Below the pieces are notes generated by a model, which was not told the origin of the DNA, ran no database searches, and saw only the letters and a list, made by a program, of their open reading frames with translations. A DNA stretch of 36,443 nucleotides from Methanobacteriota archaeon (GTDB taxonomy: Archaea > Thermoplasmatota > Poseidoniia > Poseidoniales > Thalassarchaeaceae). Shown one piece after another: positions 1 to 9,179 of this stretch (position 1 is the stretch's first letter; the number at the start of each line of letters is the position of its first letter). The position numbers and the translations under genes are program-made. Location: NCBI GenBank assembly GCA_002708385.1, contig PANM01000025.1, positions 1 through 36,443 of the forward strand. Reading direction: 5' to 3'.

Positions 1-72
1 ATACGGCGAACTCCAGTTGGACGTATGCTGTTCGCCCGTTCCGAAAACCGCACCATGACCTACGGAGGATAG
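1..72 (+). CDS. C-terminal end of an unidentified protein (partial at window edge)
   Basis: Frame 1 reads IRRTPVGRMLFARSENRTMTYGG then TAG at 70-72; too short to assign. Confidence 0.4.
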   Translation: MRRTPVGRMLFARSENRTMTYGG

Positions 73-150
73 AATGAGCATTTGAACTAACACCCTCGAG
101 TCCTTCGGATTCGTTGATTAATTTGCGACATAGGCACAAAAAAATCCACT

Positions 151-2280
151 CTAAATTTCAGAGTCGAGCAACTCTGCTTCAACAACTTCTTCAATCTCAT
201 CTCGGTTTCTAATAATGCTAATCATAGTATCAATCTCATCATCCGAACGCATTCGGATAAGAACCAATGAAGCGACCCAAGCCAATGCAACGATAACAAC
301 GATGCCGATTGCGATTGGAGGTATTGCTAGTGATTCAGAAGCTCCACCTATCCCCTCGATTTCGAAGAATACCGGCAGTGAATGCACAGCACCTGCAACA
401 GCATGAACCTCTACTGTGTGATTACCTGATGACAGTTTATCTGGGTCCAGTAAAACATGCCACAAGAACGGAGTTAGAGCACCTATCTCACTTGGAGTGA
501 CTGAGTAAGTTGTTTCCATCCACTCCCCGCCATCAATTCGATATTCTACTCGGTCAATGCTTTCTTCTTGACCCCAAGCATGACCGGTCATATTAATCAC
601 CTCTCCCGAGGAATGATTGAGTCTGTGATTCTGTAATGTGGGATCAATTAATGGAGTCTGTCCACTATCTCGAAGGAAAATTGCAAGTTCAACCGCTGCC
701 AAAGCATCAACCATACCATATCCAAATTCTCTGTTCCAATATGGATCAATATCGGGTGCACTCGGTTCTCCCCGTAATTCAGATGTGTGTTTGAGAACTT
801 CTTTGATTTGTAATGGAGTCAGGTTTTCGTTTGCCTCCCAAACCAATGCTACGATGCCAGTTACAGCTGGAGCCGCATAAGAGGTTCCACTACCTCTTCC
901 AGTGTAGGTGTTCTGGGATGCATCTCCACCAAGGAAATTATTACACCCTCCACTCGACACACATCCCTCGGCTTGTATTATATTAGTACCCGGTGCACTA
1001 ATTTCTGGAATTAATTCGTTCACTGGATTACCATCACCATTGTCCTTGCGAGGTCCTCTAGATGAATATCCAGCAATGGTGTCGTCAGACCTATCAACAG
1101 TATTCTGATCATCAGTTGATGCCACTGTGATTGAAAGAGAAGATGCGCTCATTCCAGATAGCCCATCATTGTCCTCGCCGTCATTACCCGCAGCGTTAGA
1201 AACAGCTACTCCTAATTCCATAGCTTCATCGAGAATTCTACTATGCATGTCAGTTCCATCCGATCCCCCGTTCTCATGGCTGGTTATTCCCCAAGAAAGA
1301 GATATTATATCGATTCCATAACTCTCTTCTTCTACTCCTAGCCACGCATCATCTCGATGATCGATAATCCACTGTAGGCCATTCATGGCTGATTCGTAAA
1401 ATTCCTGTTCGAGAAGATAATTTTCAAATGGCCCCGCACCAACATCTGTTCCTATTCGTACGTCTACTAATCCAGCATCTGGCGCTGAACCGTAGAAATC
1501 GGATTGGGAGCCATCCGCCTCGATACCAGTTGCACTAGCCATGCCCATACATGCAGTCCCGTGCTGATTACCATCATCAGGATCGAATGAACCATCATCT
1601 TCTCGGCCTCCAGCGAGGATGCACTGCGGGTCCGAATGTACGAAACAAACAGCATCATATCCGGCTACAAATTTTGTATTGAGTCCTGGATGTTCATTAT
1701 CGACACCAGTATCTACCATCGCGATGTTAATTCCTTTACCTGTTACTCCAAAATCCCATGCCCCAATCGGATATTCTGAAGAATTCATGGCTTTCACTGC
1801 CGGAGTTTGGACGTCTCCAAAGAAGACTAGAGAACCGTATCTCTCTATCATCACTACCCCATCCAATTCTGCTAATTGCCAGACTTGACTAGCGTCGACA
1901 TCTCCAAGTAATAATGCGTTTACTATAGGCAATTCAATGTGGACCTCAAAACCCAAATTTTCCAATGCTTCTTTGTCCACATTTGTAACCTCACGTGAAT
2001 AAGATAAACCTACATTTACTGGGCCAATTGCTGTTTGTAATGAATCATGAATTCCATTTTTATCTAAATCCATCGACGTATATTCCCACCAATTTAAATT
2101 AGGATCCCACCAAATCGGTCCTTGAATTGGGATTTCAATTGTCTGTCCTTTCTCAATTAACTGAACTCCTGTTGAATCTAATGGAGCATGAATGGAATTA
2201 ACACTAGGGGCTGCAATACTTCCAGCGAGTGGTGACAATAGAATTAGCACCAGCGCGACTGCAATCGACCTGCTGTTCAT
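151..2280 (-). CDS. Secreted, membrane-anchored S8 (subtilisin-like) serine protease
   Basis: N-terminal signal sequence; catalytic motifs VDTGVDNEHPG, GNQHGTACMG, GTSYAAPAVTG; C-terminal hydrophobic helix followed by basic/acidic tail. Confidence 0.93.
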   Translation of the reverse strand: MNSRSIAVALVLILLSPLAGSIAAPSVNSIHAPLDSTGVQLIEKGQTIEIPIQGPIWWDPNLNWWEYTSMDLDKNGIHDSLQTAIGPVNVGLSYSREVTNVDKEALENLGFEVHIELPIVNALLLGDVDASQVWQLAELDGVVMIERYGSLVFFGDVQTPAVKAMNSSEYPIGAWDFGVTGKGINIAMVDTGVDNEHPGLNTKFVAGYDAVCFVHSDPQCILAGGREDDGSFDPDDGNQHGTACMGMASATGIEADGSQSDFYGSAPDAGLVDVRIGTDVGAGPFENYLLEQEFYESAMNGLQWIIDHRDDAWLGVEEESYGIDIISLSWGITSHENGGSDGTDMHSRILDEAMELGVAVSNAAGNDGEDNDGLSGMSASSLSITVASTDDQNTVDRSDDTIAGYSSRGPRKDNGDGNPVNELIPEISAPGTNIIQAEGCVSSGGCNNFLGGDASQNTYTGRGSGTSYAAPAVTGIVALVWEANENLTPLQIKEVLKHTSELRGEPSAPDIDPYWNREFGYGMVDALAAVELAIFLRDSGQTPLIDPTLQNHRLNHSSGEVINMTGHAWGQEESIDRVEYRIDGGEWMETTYSVTPSEIGALTPFLWHVLLDPDKLSSGNHTVEVHAVAGAVHSLPVFFEIEGIGGASESLAIPPIAIGIVVIVALAWVASLVLIRMRSDDEIDTMISIIRNRDEIEEVVEAELLDSEI

Positions 2281-2360
2281 TAATTTGTGGCGAACTGCCT
2301 CCCTTCATCAATGCCACCATAGATTGAGCGATTTTCTACAGCCTCTTTGAGTACTTAATA

Positions 2361-2436
2361 TGGTGGGGGCAGAGGGATTTGAACCCCCCTCCACCGGTCT
2401 GGAGCCGGTAATAATACCGGGCTATACTATACCCCC
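2361..2436 (-). tRNA. tRNA-Trp (CCA), 3' CCA encoded
   Basis: Minus strand GGGGGTA...ACCGG-CTCCAGA-CCGGT...GGTTCAAATCC...TGCCCCC-A-CCA; acceptor pairs, anticodon CCA. Confidence 0.9.
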
Positions 2437-2514
2437 AATCTATGATTAGACGAGTGGCTATTCTCTTATGATGCTCTCGGTTGGTCAGTTTAGGTAAGTG
2501 TTTATTTTTCGAAA

Positions 2515-4881
2515 TTAAAAATTACCTAATACCGGACCGACTAGTAGACTGATAAGAACCCAAGACCCTAATATTGCACTTGCTAGACCCCATGCCCTAG
2601 GGCGAATACCAACACTAAGGCTACCTAATGTACGAGGTATTGGTCCAGTTATGCCTATCACTCCTCTAGCAATAACCACCGTAAGTCCTGCAGCGAGAAC
2701 TATTCCTAGAAGCATACAGATTGATAGAACAATTCCTAAAACTCCTGTTCTAGCAATTGAACCAACTCCCTGAGCGATTAAATCAGGAGTCCTTAGCCAA
2801 ATCAACCAAGCAACCCAAACCCCCAAGTGGACATCATCGCTAAATGAAGATTGATTTCTCCATTCTTGATATTCTGTGGGTAGAGCAGAATATGTTTTTT
2901 TTGCGACCCAATCAATCTCTGGGATTTTTCCTGTGGTTAACGTTCTAACGCCATGATAGGTTAGAGTAATTGCAAGGCAAATTTCAATCCAAATCCAAAA
3001 AGCCCCTAAGCCAGCTGCTGACATTAGTGAAATTGGTACAGCCCAGATACAGAACCCCACCCCCGCTCCAAGTAAAGTCAACAATATTCCAGAGCCTGGT
3101 AAGAGAACTTCGTTTGGCTCTTTATATTCTCTTTCTCTAGGCATAGCGAGCACAAAAAGAGGAAGTAAGGCTGTACCCCACAATAGAGAAATTGGGTCAA
3201 ATATACTGTGACCTGAACCTCTGGTTGCAGACTCAACGGCATCAGCAATCTCTGAACTAGAATATGTACCTGGTGACCATTCCGTGATAAAACCTCCAGC
3301 ATCGATAATTATCACTGCATCACTTGCACCGCTAGGGAAAGATTTGCCTACGGTAGCATCCGCGTTATCCATTAATATCGGCCAAGAGCCGTTTACCAAT
3401 TGTGAATGAGAATCAATATCGACAGCCCTTACTCCGATTCCCGTAGCAATTTGGACAAAAGAAATATCTCTGTCAATCAGTGATTCTGCCATTCGAAAAT
3501 CATTTGCTTGACGATTCGCATTTGGAGAGCCTGGGACATATAGCCCAACTACAACAGCGTCAGAATCGGAAAGTAATTCAAATAGAGATATTGAACCATC
3601 GCCACCATGCTCCAAGAGAGCAAATGATGGTGCTGCTCCATCAGATCGAGGTGAGTTTTGGTCTATATCAGGAAGGTGAATTGCCGGACCGATACTTGCG
3701 ATTGCAAGAACAAGTATTACCAAATAAGCGGGCAAAGGTAACATCGCTTCCCTAATCGAAACTCCAAGCCAAGAAATGACTCCTAATGGAATCAATATTG
3801 CTACCCACGTGCCATTTAGTAGCGCCTTTGGGTCTTCATACACTTCGAATTTCAAGACCCCAATAACATCGCAAGGTTCCGCGGGATCTTGGTCTTGGAG
3901 TTTGAAGCACCCATCTATCATGTACAGACCCGGTTCCAGAGGCTTGGATGTTGACCAGGTTAATACGGTTCTATTTGCTTCACCAACTCTGAATGAATGA
4001 GGTGCTTCAAAGTAATCTAATCTCTGTTCTTCTTGTCCAAATCCGTGGACCATCGATTCGTAATTATCCATCGGTCCAACAACTTCGATTACTTGGCGGG
4101 AGAAATCTGTAGGTCCCCAAGGGGAAATTGGAGTGAATTCAATTCTAGTGATTCGATTCGAGTCAGTAACTTGTTCTAATTCGGGGTAAATTAAATCGCC
4201 TGTAAACGTAATTCCACTTCTCGCATCATATGTACCCCACCACAAAGCACCGGGTTGAACGCATTCATGTTCTACTGAAATTTGAAGCGACAATGCATCA
4301 CCGGGACCTAAATCAATATCATCTAATGGAACCTCAACTTGGAATATGTGGGATTGAGTGTAAGATTCCTCCATCGTCACAACATTAGTAGATATTCCAT
4401 TAATGAGAGTGAATGAACCCCACCGTAAGGTCACGAAAAATTGAGTTGTTGCTCCAGCAGGAGACCCTGGAATAACATTTGTTTGTCTACAAACCGGTGA
4501 TTTTGCTTCAAGAGAAGCATAGAGTTCTACCTTTATGGTTCCATTCAATGAAAGTGCCTCTACAATCGGCGTACCCTGAACTTCAACCAAGGTTTGCGGC
4601 ACCCCAGCTGTCTTTGAGAAACTCGCAGAACCGCCTGGTATTCCAGTCAGAATAGGCCAATCTCTTCTCAGTTCAGGACTCTCTTCGGTGCCATGAAGGA
4701 AAATATTGTGAGAATCAGGGATTTCAAGAAAAAGACCAGGGCCCATCTCTTCTGATTCTTGAGCACTTACGGCACTAGCCCAAAATGTGCTTAGAATGAG
4801 GAGAAAAATCGCTCCAATAAATGGCCTATTGCCCCTCATGGTTCTCACCTCTTTCTCTCTCGAGGTTGAATGGGCATTCAA
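2515..4881 (-). CDS. Large membrane protein with secreted N-terminal region, thioredoxin-like segment and DsbD-like multi-TM C-terminus
   Basis: Signal peptide; segment SISLFELLSDSDAVVVGLYVPGSP...PILMDNADATVGKSFPSGASDAVIIIDAGGFITEWSPG is redoxin/AhpC-like; several TM helices at the C-terminus. Confidence 0.6.
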   Translation of the reverse strand: MNAHSTSREKEVRTMRGNRPFIGAIFLLILSTFWASAVSAQESEEMGPGLFLEIPDSHNIFLHGTEESPELRRDWPILTGIPGGSASFSKTAGVPQTLVEVQGTPIVEALSLNGTIKVELYASLEAKSPVCRQTNVIPGSPAGATTQFFVTLRWGSFTLINGISTNVVTMEESYTQSHIFQVEVPLDDIDLGPGDALSLQISVEHECVQPGALWWGTYDARSGITFTGDLIYPELEQVTDSNRITRIEFTPISPWGPTDFSRQVIEVVGPMDNYESMVHGFGQEEQRLDYFEAPHSFRVGEANRTVLTWSTSKPLEPGLYMIDGCFKLQDQDPAEPCDVIGVLKFEVYEDPKALLNGTWVAILIPLGVISWLGVSIREAMLPLPAYLVILVLAIASIGPAIHLPDIDQNSPRSDGAAPSFALLEHGGDGSISLFELLSDSDAVVVGLYVPGSPNANRQANDFRMAESLIDRDISFVQIATGIGVRAVDIDSHSQLVNGSWPILMDNADATVGKSFPSGASDAVIIIDAGGFITEWSPGTYSSSEIADAVESATRGSGHSIFDPISLLWGTALLPLFVLAMPREREYKEPNEVLLPGSGILLTLLGAGVGFCIWAVPISLMSAAGLGAFWIWIEICLAITLTYHGVRTLTTGKIPEIDWVAKKTYSALPTEYQEWRNQSSFSDDVHLGVWVAWLIWLRTPDLIAQGVGSIARTGVLGIVLSICMLLGIVLAAGLTVVIARGVIGITGPIPRTLGSLSVGIRPRAWGLASAILGSWVLISLLVGPVLGNF

Positions 4882-4943
4882 ACCTCGCGCTCAAATGTTA
4901 AATTTTCAGAGTGTTTCTATCAAAAAGTATCGAGCGCTTACTC

Positions 4944-5681
4944 CTAGAGGAAGGCCGCATCGAAAAGTATAGCTATTAACGCTCCAGAAAGGGTAGCAAG
5001 AAAATTTACGCTGTGTTTTCCAATTAAACCTCTATTCTCGAGAAGAGCGCCAAGAATTGAATCAACTTGACACCCAAGCCAGCCAATTGCAGTGACTGCA
5101 ATCATCAGTGTTAGTAGAGGAATTTCAACATCCGTAATCGAAGAAAGGCTAACTGAGAGGAAGCCTATCAAGGCCGCTCCGGCTAATGCAGCAAATGTTC
5201 CTGTCACCGACATACCCCCATTAGTCCCCGCAGGTACCGCTTCCAGATTGATTATACTGCGAGTTCGAGAGTCTAGGCTACCAATTTCAGAGGCTAAGGT
5301 ATCAGAAGCAGCCACAGAAATGGAGGCACAAGCGGCTAGGTAAGCCCAGTCTGGTTGATCAAGGATGAAATTGATTACAGCAACAATAGAAGCGACGCCC
5401 CCATTGGCCATTACATTCTTCCAACCTCGAGCACCCTTGTTTTCTTCTGCAACCCTCAAAGCCGCTTTTTCTTCATACTTCCACAAGGTTGCTAACGAAC
5501 CAACTGCCAAGAAGGAAATTAGAATTGTCAACCAAGTCCAATGACCAAACAAAGAAACCGGGAGGCCAATAATAGCCGCAGCAATCAAGCCACTACGGTT
5601 AAGCATTCCACGAACCGCTGAAAGCATCATCAAGCCGAATACAAGCCCGACTGAAATTAACTGGTCAGAGGTAGGGTCCAT
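4944..5681 (-). CDS. DUF92 family integral membrane protein (TMEM19/VTE6-like)
   Basis: Multi-TM protein with DUF92 hallmarks (RGWKNVMANGGVAS, SDTLASEIG, GTNGGMSVTGTFAALAGA). Confidence 0.8.
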   Translation of the reverse strand: MDPTSDQLISVGLVFGLMMLSAVRGMLNRSGLIAAAIIGLPVSLFGHWTWLTILISFLAVGSLATLWKYEEKAALRVAEENKGARGWKNVMANGGVASIVAVINFILDQPDWAYLAACASISVAASDTLASEIGSLDSRTRSIINLEAVPAGTNGGMSVTGTFAALAGAALIGFLSVSLSSITDVEIPLLTLMIAVTAIGWLGCQVDSILGALLENRGLIGKHSVNFLATLSGALIAILFDAAFL

Positions 5682-5736
5682 TGTCTACGATACTGTTCCA
5701 ACAAAGGAGGATGATGAAGCATTCCCTAGATGAAAC

Positions 5737-7311
5737 TCAATCATGGGGTAACGAACGAACACCCTTGAAAACCGCTCTCGCTATAATTAGTAACCCTGTG
5801 ATTAATACGGCAACCCATGCCAATGATAGAATAATTACACCACCCGAACCAAGACCTAGGATTCGTCCTAATAGGTCGATTCCAACGGAGGTTCCATTCC
5901 AAAAAGCATGGCCTAAGATTGCTAAAATCAGACAAATAAAAACGTTTGAGGGAGGCAAAATTCTGATTCCTTCATTTTTCCTATATTCAGACGCTTGTGA
6001 TGAAGTAACTAGGGCATGGCTAATCTCACTAGTTGGCAGATCCATGTTATCAATCGTTTCTCCAGTTTTCGAATCAATTAATCCCCATACATTCTGACTT
6101 TCTTTTTCTCCCATTATTTCTTCAAAAGTCGGCCTGAAATTATCATATCCAGAATAATCTCCATCCCCATCGACATCAATTCCAAAATTTTCAACTAAAT
6201 CAACGGATTTGATACTTAATCGATTTAATATCCATTTCATTCGTTTATTGGTTTCAGTTGTTTGAGCAAAATACCCTAATCCAAAACCGGAAATTCCAGT
6301 CCACAATCCATGTCCAGGAATTGAACCGATACCTCTCATTAATGTGGTCAGTGTTAGGGTAATGGCCCCGCCCATTCCACTTCCAATGATATACGTTAGA
6401 TTCTCAATCAAGGCAAAACCCAAACCAACTGTAAAACCTATTTGAAATCCCTGTCTTGCATTTCGAATAGATGGTAAAAATAAACAAATTGCGAGGAATT
6501 TGAATATTTCTTCACCAATTGGTGCACTAATAGTTGCTGTTAAAGCTAATTCAGTACTTTCTGAAAGGCCACCTGGAAGTAGGAATGGAAAAATAAACGA
6601 ATTAATTATCAGAGCTGGAAGTGCAGAAGCCATTCCAGCAATCATCCACGCCTCGGCATCTCTTCTTCTTGTTGGCAAACCAATTATTTTCGACGAGGTT
6701 GCCCACCAAGCGAAAACAGGAATTGAAAATGCAGCAATTGAAAGTATCATTACAGGTAAAAATGAAACAATGAAAACGATTGATAATATATCCTCATCTC
6801 CAGATAGTAATGACAAAATCAATGGAATTGAAAGAGCAGAACCAACCACAATAATCACGACGAAAATACCCCAAACTTGGCGAAGTGGTGGTAAATCTAG
6901 TACAGAGTCATCTGGTATAATAAAACGTTTAAATTTTGTTTTTTCTAGAGTTTTTAGCGAACCGCCTTCCGTTAAGGGGTGGTGAGTTTTGCCCTCTGCA
7001 TGGGGTATGGCTAAGCGAACATGTACCAATTTAGGTTTATGTAGCCAAATTAGAACTGGGAGAGGGATTAATGAACATACGGCTCCAAAAGCAGTGAGTA
7101 CAGATTCATTGTAGATTAATCCCGCAATAATGACTGTAAGGCCAAACCAAATTAGAATAAATGCTAGAATGACCGTTCCTAACATTCTCCAGTAATTATT
7201 CCATGGCTTGCTTTTTGTGGCCAATTGGATGTTTGGGGGTGCCACGGAAAGCGGTGCAGGGTCCTGTAACAAATATCGCTTACCACTCGCATCCACAATA
7301 ATGCGTGTCAT
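5737..7311 (-). CDS. PrsW-family intramembrane metalloprotease
   Basis: APIGEEIFKFLAI, FALIENLTYI, HGLWTGISGFGLG and LGHAFWNG motifs in a multi-TM protein. Confidence 0.85.
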   Translation of the reverse strand: MTRIIVDASGKRYLLQDPAPLSVAPPNIQLATKSKPWNNYWRMLGTVILAFILIWFGLTVIIAGLIYNESVLTAFGAVCSLIPLPVLIWLHKPKLVHVRLAIPHAEGKTHHPLTEGGSLKTLEKTKFKRFIIPDDSVLDLPPLRQVWGIFVVIIVVGSALSIPLILSLLSGDEDILSIVFIVSFLPVMILSIAAFSIPVFAWWATSSKIIGLPTRRRDAEAWMIAGMASALPALIINSFIFPFLLPGGLSESTELALTATISAPIGEEIFKFLAICLFLPSIRNARQGFQIGFTVGLGFALIENLTYIIGSGMGGAITLTLTTLMRGIGSIPGHGLWTGISGFGLGYFAQTTETNKRMKWILNRLSIKSVDLVENFGIDVDGDGDYSGYDNFRPTFEEIMGEKESQNVWGLIDSKTGETIDNMDLPTSEISHALVTSSQASEYRKNEGIRILPPSNVFICLILAILGHAFWNGTSVGIDLLGRILGLGSGGVIILSLAWVAVLITGLLIIARAVFKGVRSLPHD

Positions 7312-7325
7312 TGTATCACCTTAGT

Positions 7326-7390
7326 GTCGCTCAGATCGCCCATCACTCGCGACACCCAAGGCATCCGGTGCGGTTCCTCATCACAGCGAC
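7326..7390 (-). ncRNA. Candidate box C/D sRNA (2'-O-methylation guide, 16S rRNA C1402-equivalent)
   Basis: Minus strand GTCGC-U-GUGAUGA (C box, 7378-7384) ... AGUGAUGGGCGAU-CUGA (D box, 7331-7334)-GCGAC; 5-bp terminal stem, 43 nt between boxes, guide complementary to ACCGCCCGUCACU of 16S. Confidence 0.6.
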
Positions 7391-7433
7391 GAGACGTGGT
7401 AGATGGCTTACCATTTGAGTTTCAGCCTTGATT

Positions 7434-7628
7434 TCAGCTGGAACTTAGGATTGCTCCACAGGAACCGCAATATAGCTCGACTCGATTATTGTCCTTTTGC
7501 ATGGACCATTCACCGCAAGCTGGACAAGGAGGTAATCCCCTTTCGCTCGGAGCAACTCTAGGTCCTGAACGGGGCTTTTTTTTCTTAGGAATATACCATC
7601 CGCTCTTTGGTTTTCTCACCTTCGGCAT
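7434..7628 (-). CDS. Small basic zinc-ribbon protein (about 64 aa)
   Basis: From internal Met: MPKVRKPKSGWYIPKKKKPRSG...CPACGEWS...YCGSCGAILSSS; two CxxC knuckles. Tracked ORF starts at 7709 but the internal start is more plausible. Confidence 0.65.
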   Translation of the reverse strand: MPKVRKPKSGWYIPKKKKPRSGPRVAPSERGLPPCPACGEWSMQKDNNRVELYCGSCGAILSSS

Positions 7629-7707
7629 ATTATTTCTGGCACCAGACAAACAGAGGAGTCTCAAGACACTTTTGGACCGTTGATGTGAAGTGATAGTTAG
7701 ACTCCGC

Positions 7708-8646
7708 ATGAATATGGAATGTGTTGTGGTTGGCGCGGGTGTATCTGGCCTATCATGTGCAATTAGATTACTTGAAAGGGGTCATAATGTTCGAGTTATG
7801 GCTAAAGAATTTTCACCAGATTTGGTATCGGATGTAGCTGCCGCTTTGTGGTACCCGTTTCTAGCTCATCCAATCGAGAAAACTGATCGCTGGGGTGCTG
7901 AGACCTATACGGAACTAATGAGATTAGGAGAACAAGAACCTATGTCTGGAATTACAATGAGGTTGGGTAGAGAATACCTTCGCGAAGTTGTGGAACTTCC
8001 CGGTTGGAGAAATAATATCACTCATTTTCGAGTTCTAGAATCTAACGAAATTCCAAAAGGCTGGATTTTTGGATGGGAATTTGAATCGCCAATTATAGAA
8101 ATGCATCACTACATGCCTTGGCTATTGCAACGTACTCGTGAATTAGGGGGAATAATCGAAGAAAATATAGTAGAAGATTTGGATGAGATTTCTGCAGAAG
8201 TTATTGTAAATTGTAGTGGTATTGGTGCTAGGGACCTATGCCAAGATACAGAGGTCAAACCAGTTCGTGGCCAGATTATCTACATAAATCAAGACCCAGG
8301 ATTTGGTCGGTTTGACCAACAACCAGAGACCTTGACCTATACCATTGCTAGGAGGGATTGTACAGTACTTGGAGGAACTGCTCAAAATGACGATTGGAGC
8401 CTTGAATTACGTGATTCTGACCGTGAAACTATCCTACAAAAATGCGAAGCAGTTTGGCCCGAACTCGACCGAAGCAAGATTATCGGAGAATCAGTTGGAC
8501 TACGTCCTTCAAGAAGTGAAGTTCGTTTGGAATCTGAGATCGTTAATGGCACCTTAATCATCCATAATTATGGACATGGAGGTGCAGGAGTGACCCTTTC
8601 CTGGGGTTGTGCTGACGAGGTTGTTTCACTTATCGAGGGCTCTTGA
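7708..8646 (+). CDS. D-amino-acid oxidase family FAD-dependent oxidoreductase
   Basis: GAGVSGLSCAIRLLERGHNVRV dinucleotide-binding motif; SDVAAALWYPF, CSGIGARDL, PVRGQII, VGLRPSRSEVRLE, NYGHGGAGVTLSWG are DAAO-like. Confidence 0.87.
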   Translation: MNMECVVVGAGVSGLSCAIRLLERGHNVRVMAKEFSPDLVSDVAAALWYPFLAHPIEKTDRWGAETYTELMRLGEQEPMSGITMRLGREYLREVVELPGWRNNITHFRVLESNEIPKGWIFGWEFESPIIEMHHYMPWLLQRTRELGGIIEENIVEDLDEISAEVIVNCSGIGARDLCQDTEVKPVRGQIIYINQDPGFGRFDQQPETLTYTIARRDCTVLGGTAQNDDWSLELRDSDRETILQKCEAVWPELDRSKIIGESVGLRPSRSEVRLESEIVNGTLIIHNYGHGGAGVTLSWGCADEVVSLIEGS

Positions 8647-9179
8647 TGGATGAGAAATCTGAGATTTTTGATATAGTCAATGATAGTGACAAGGTCATTG
8701 GATCTGCTAGTAGGAGTGAGGTTCACAATAGGGGTCTGAAGCATAGGTCTGTCCATCTACTAATTTTCAACAAACAAGGGTCAGTCCTACTACAAAAGAG
8801 ATCTATAGAAAAGGATACATTTCCAGGAACGTGGGACTCTTCAGTATCCGGACATGTTGATTCGGGTGAGACCTATGATGAAGCCGTAATTAGAGAATCA
8901 TGGGAAGAATTGGGAGTTAAGTTCGACGAGGTTCCAGAGAAGATCTTCAAAGTGGATTCTTGTAAGGAAACTGACAATGAATTCTCTTGGATTTTTCGGC
9001 ATTTTTCAGAAGGTCCATTTTCACCCAATTTGGATGAAATTTCTGAAATTAAGTGGTTCACAATGCAATCGTTAGATGATTCTAATCTGGAAGACTCAGC
9101 GGTATTCTCACCAGCCTTTTCATTAATTTGGAGTAAATTAATGAATAATCCAGAGGGCGATTCTAATACGCAGATTTAG
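8643..9179 (+). CDS. Nudix hydrolase (IPP isomerase-like subgroup by resemblance)
   Basis: Nudix box GHVDSGETYDEAVIRESWEELGV; overlaps upstream DAAO stop by 4 nt. Confidence 0.88.
   Translation: MMDEKSEIFDIVNDSDKVIGSASRSEVHNRGLKHRSVHLLIFNKQGSVLLQKRSIEKDTFPGTWDSSVSGHVDSGETYDEAVIRESWEELGVKFDEVPEKIFKVDSCKETDNEFSWIFRHFSEGPFSPNLDEISEIKWFTMQSLDDSNLEDSAVFSPAFSLIWSKLMNNPEGDSNTQI

Noticed and set aside
215-1888. Many 60-90 aa ORFs antisense to the S8 protease (and similar ORFs antisense to other genes throughout)
   Set aside because: They lie on the opposite strand of well-supported genes, have no recognisable domains and look like shadow ORFs.
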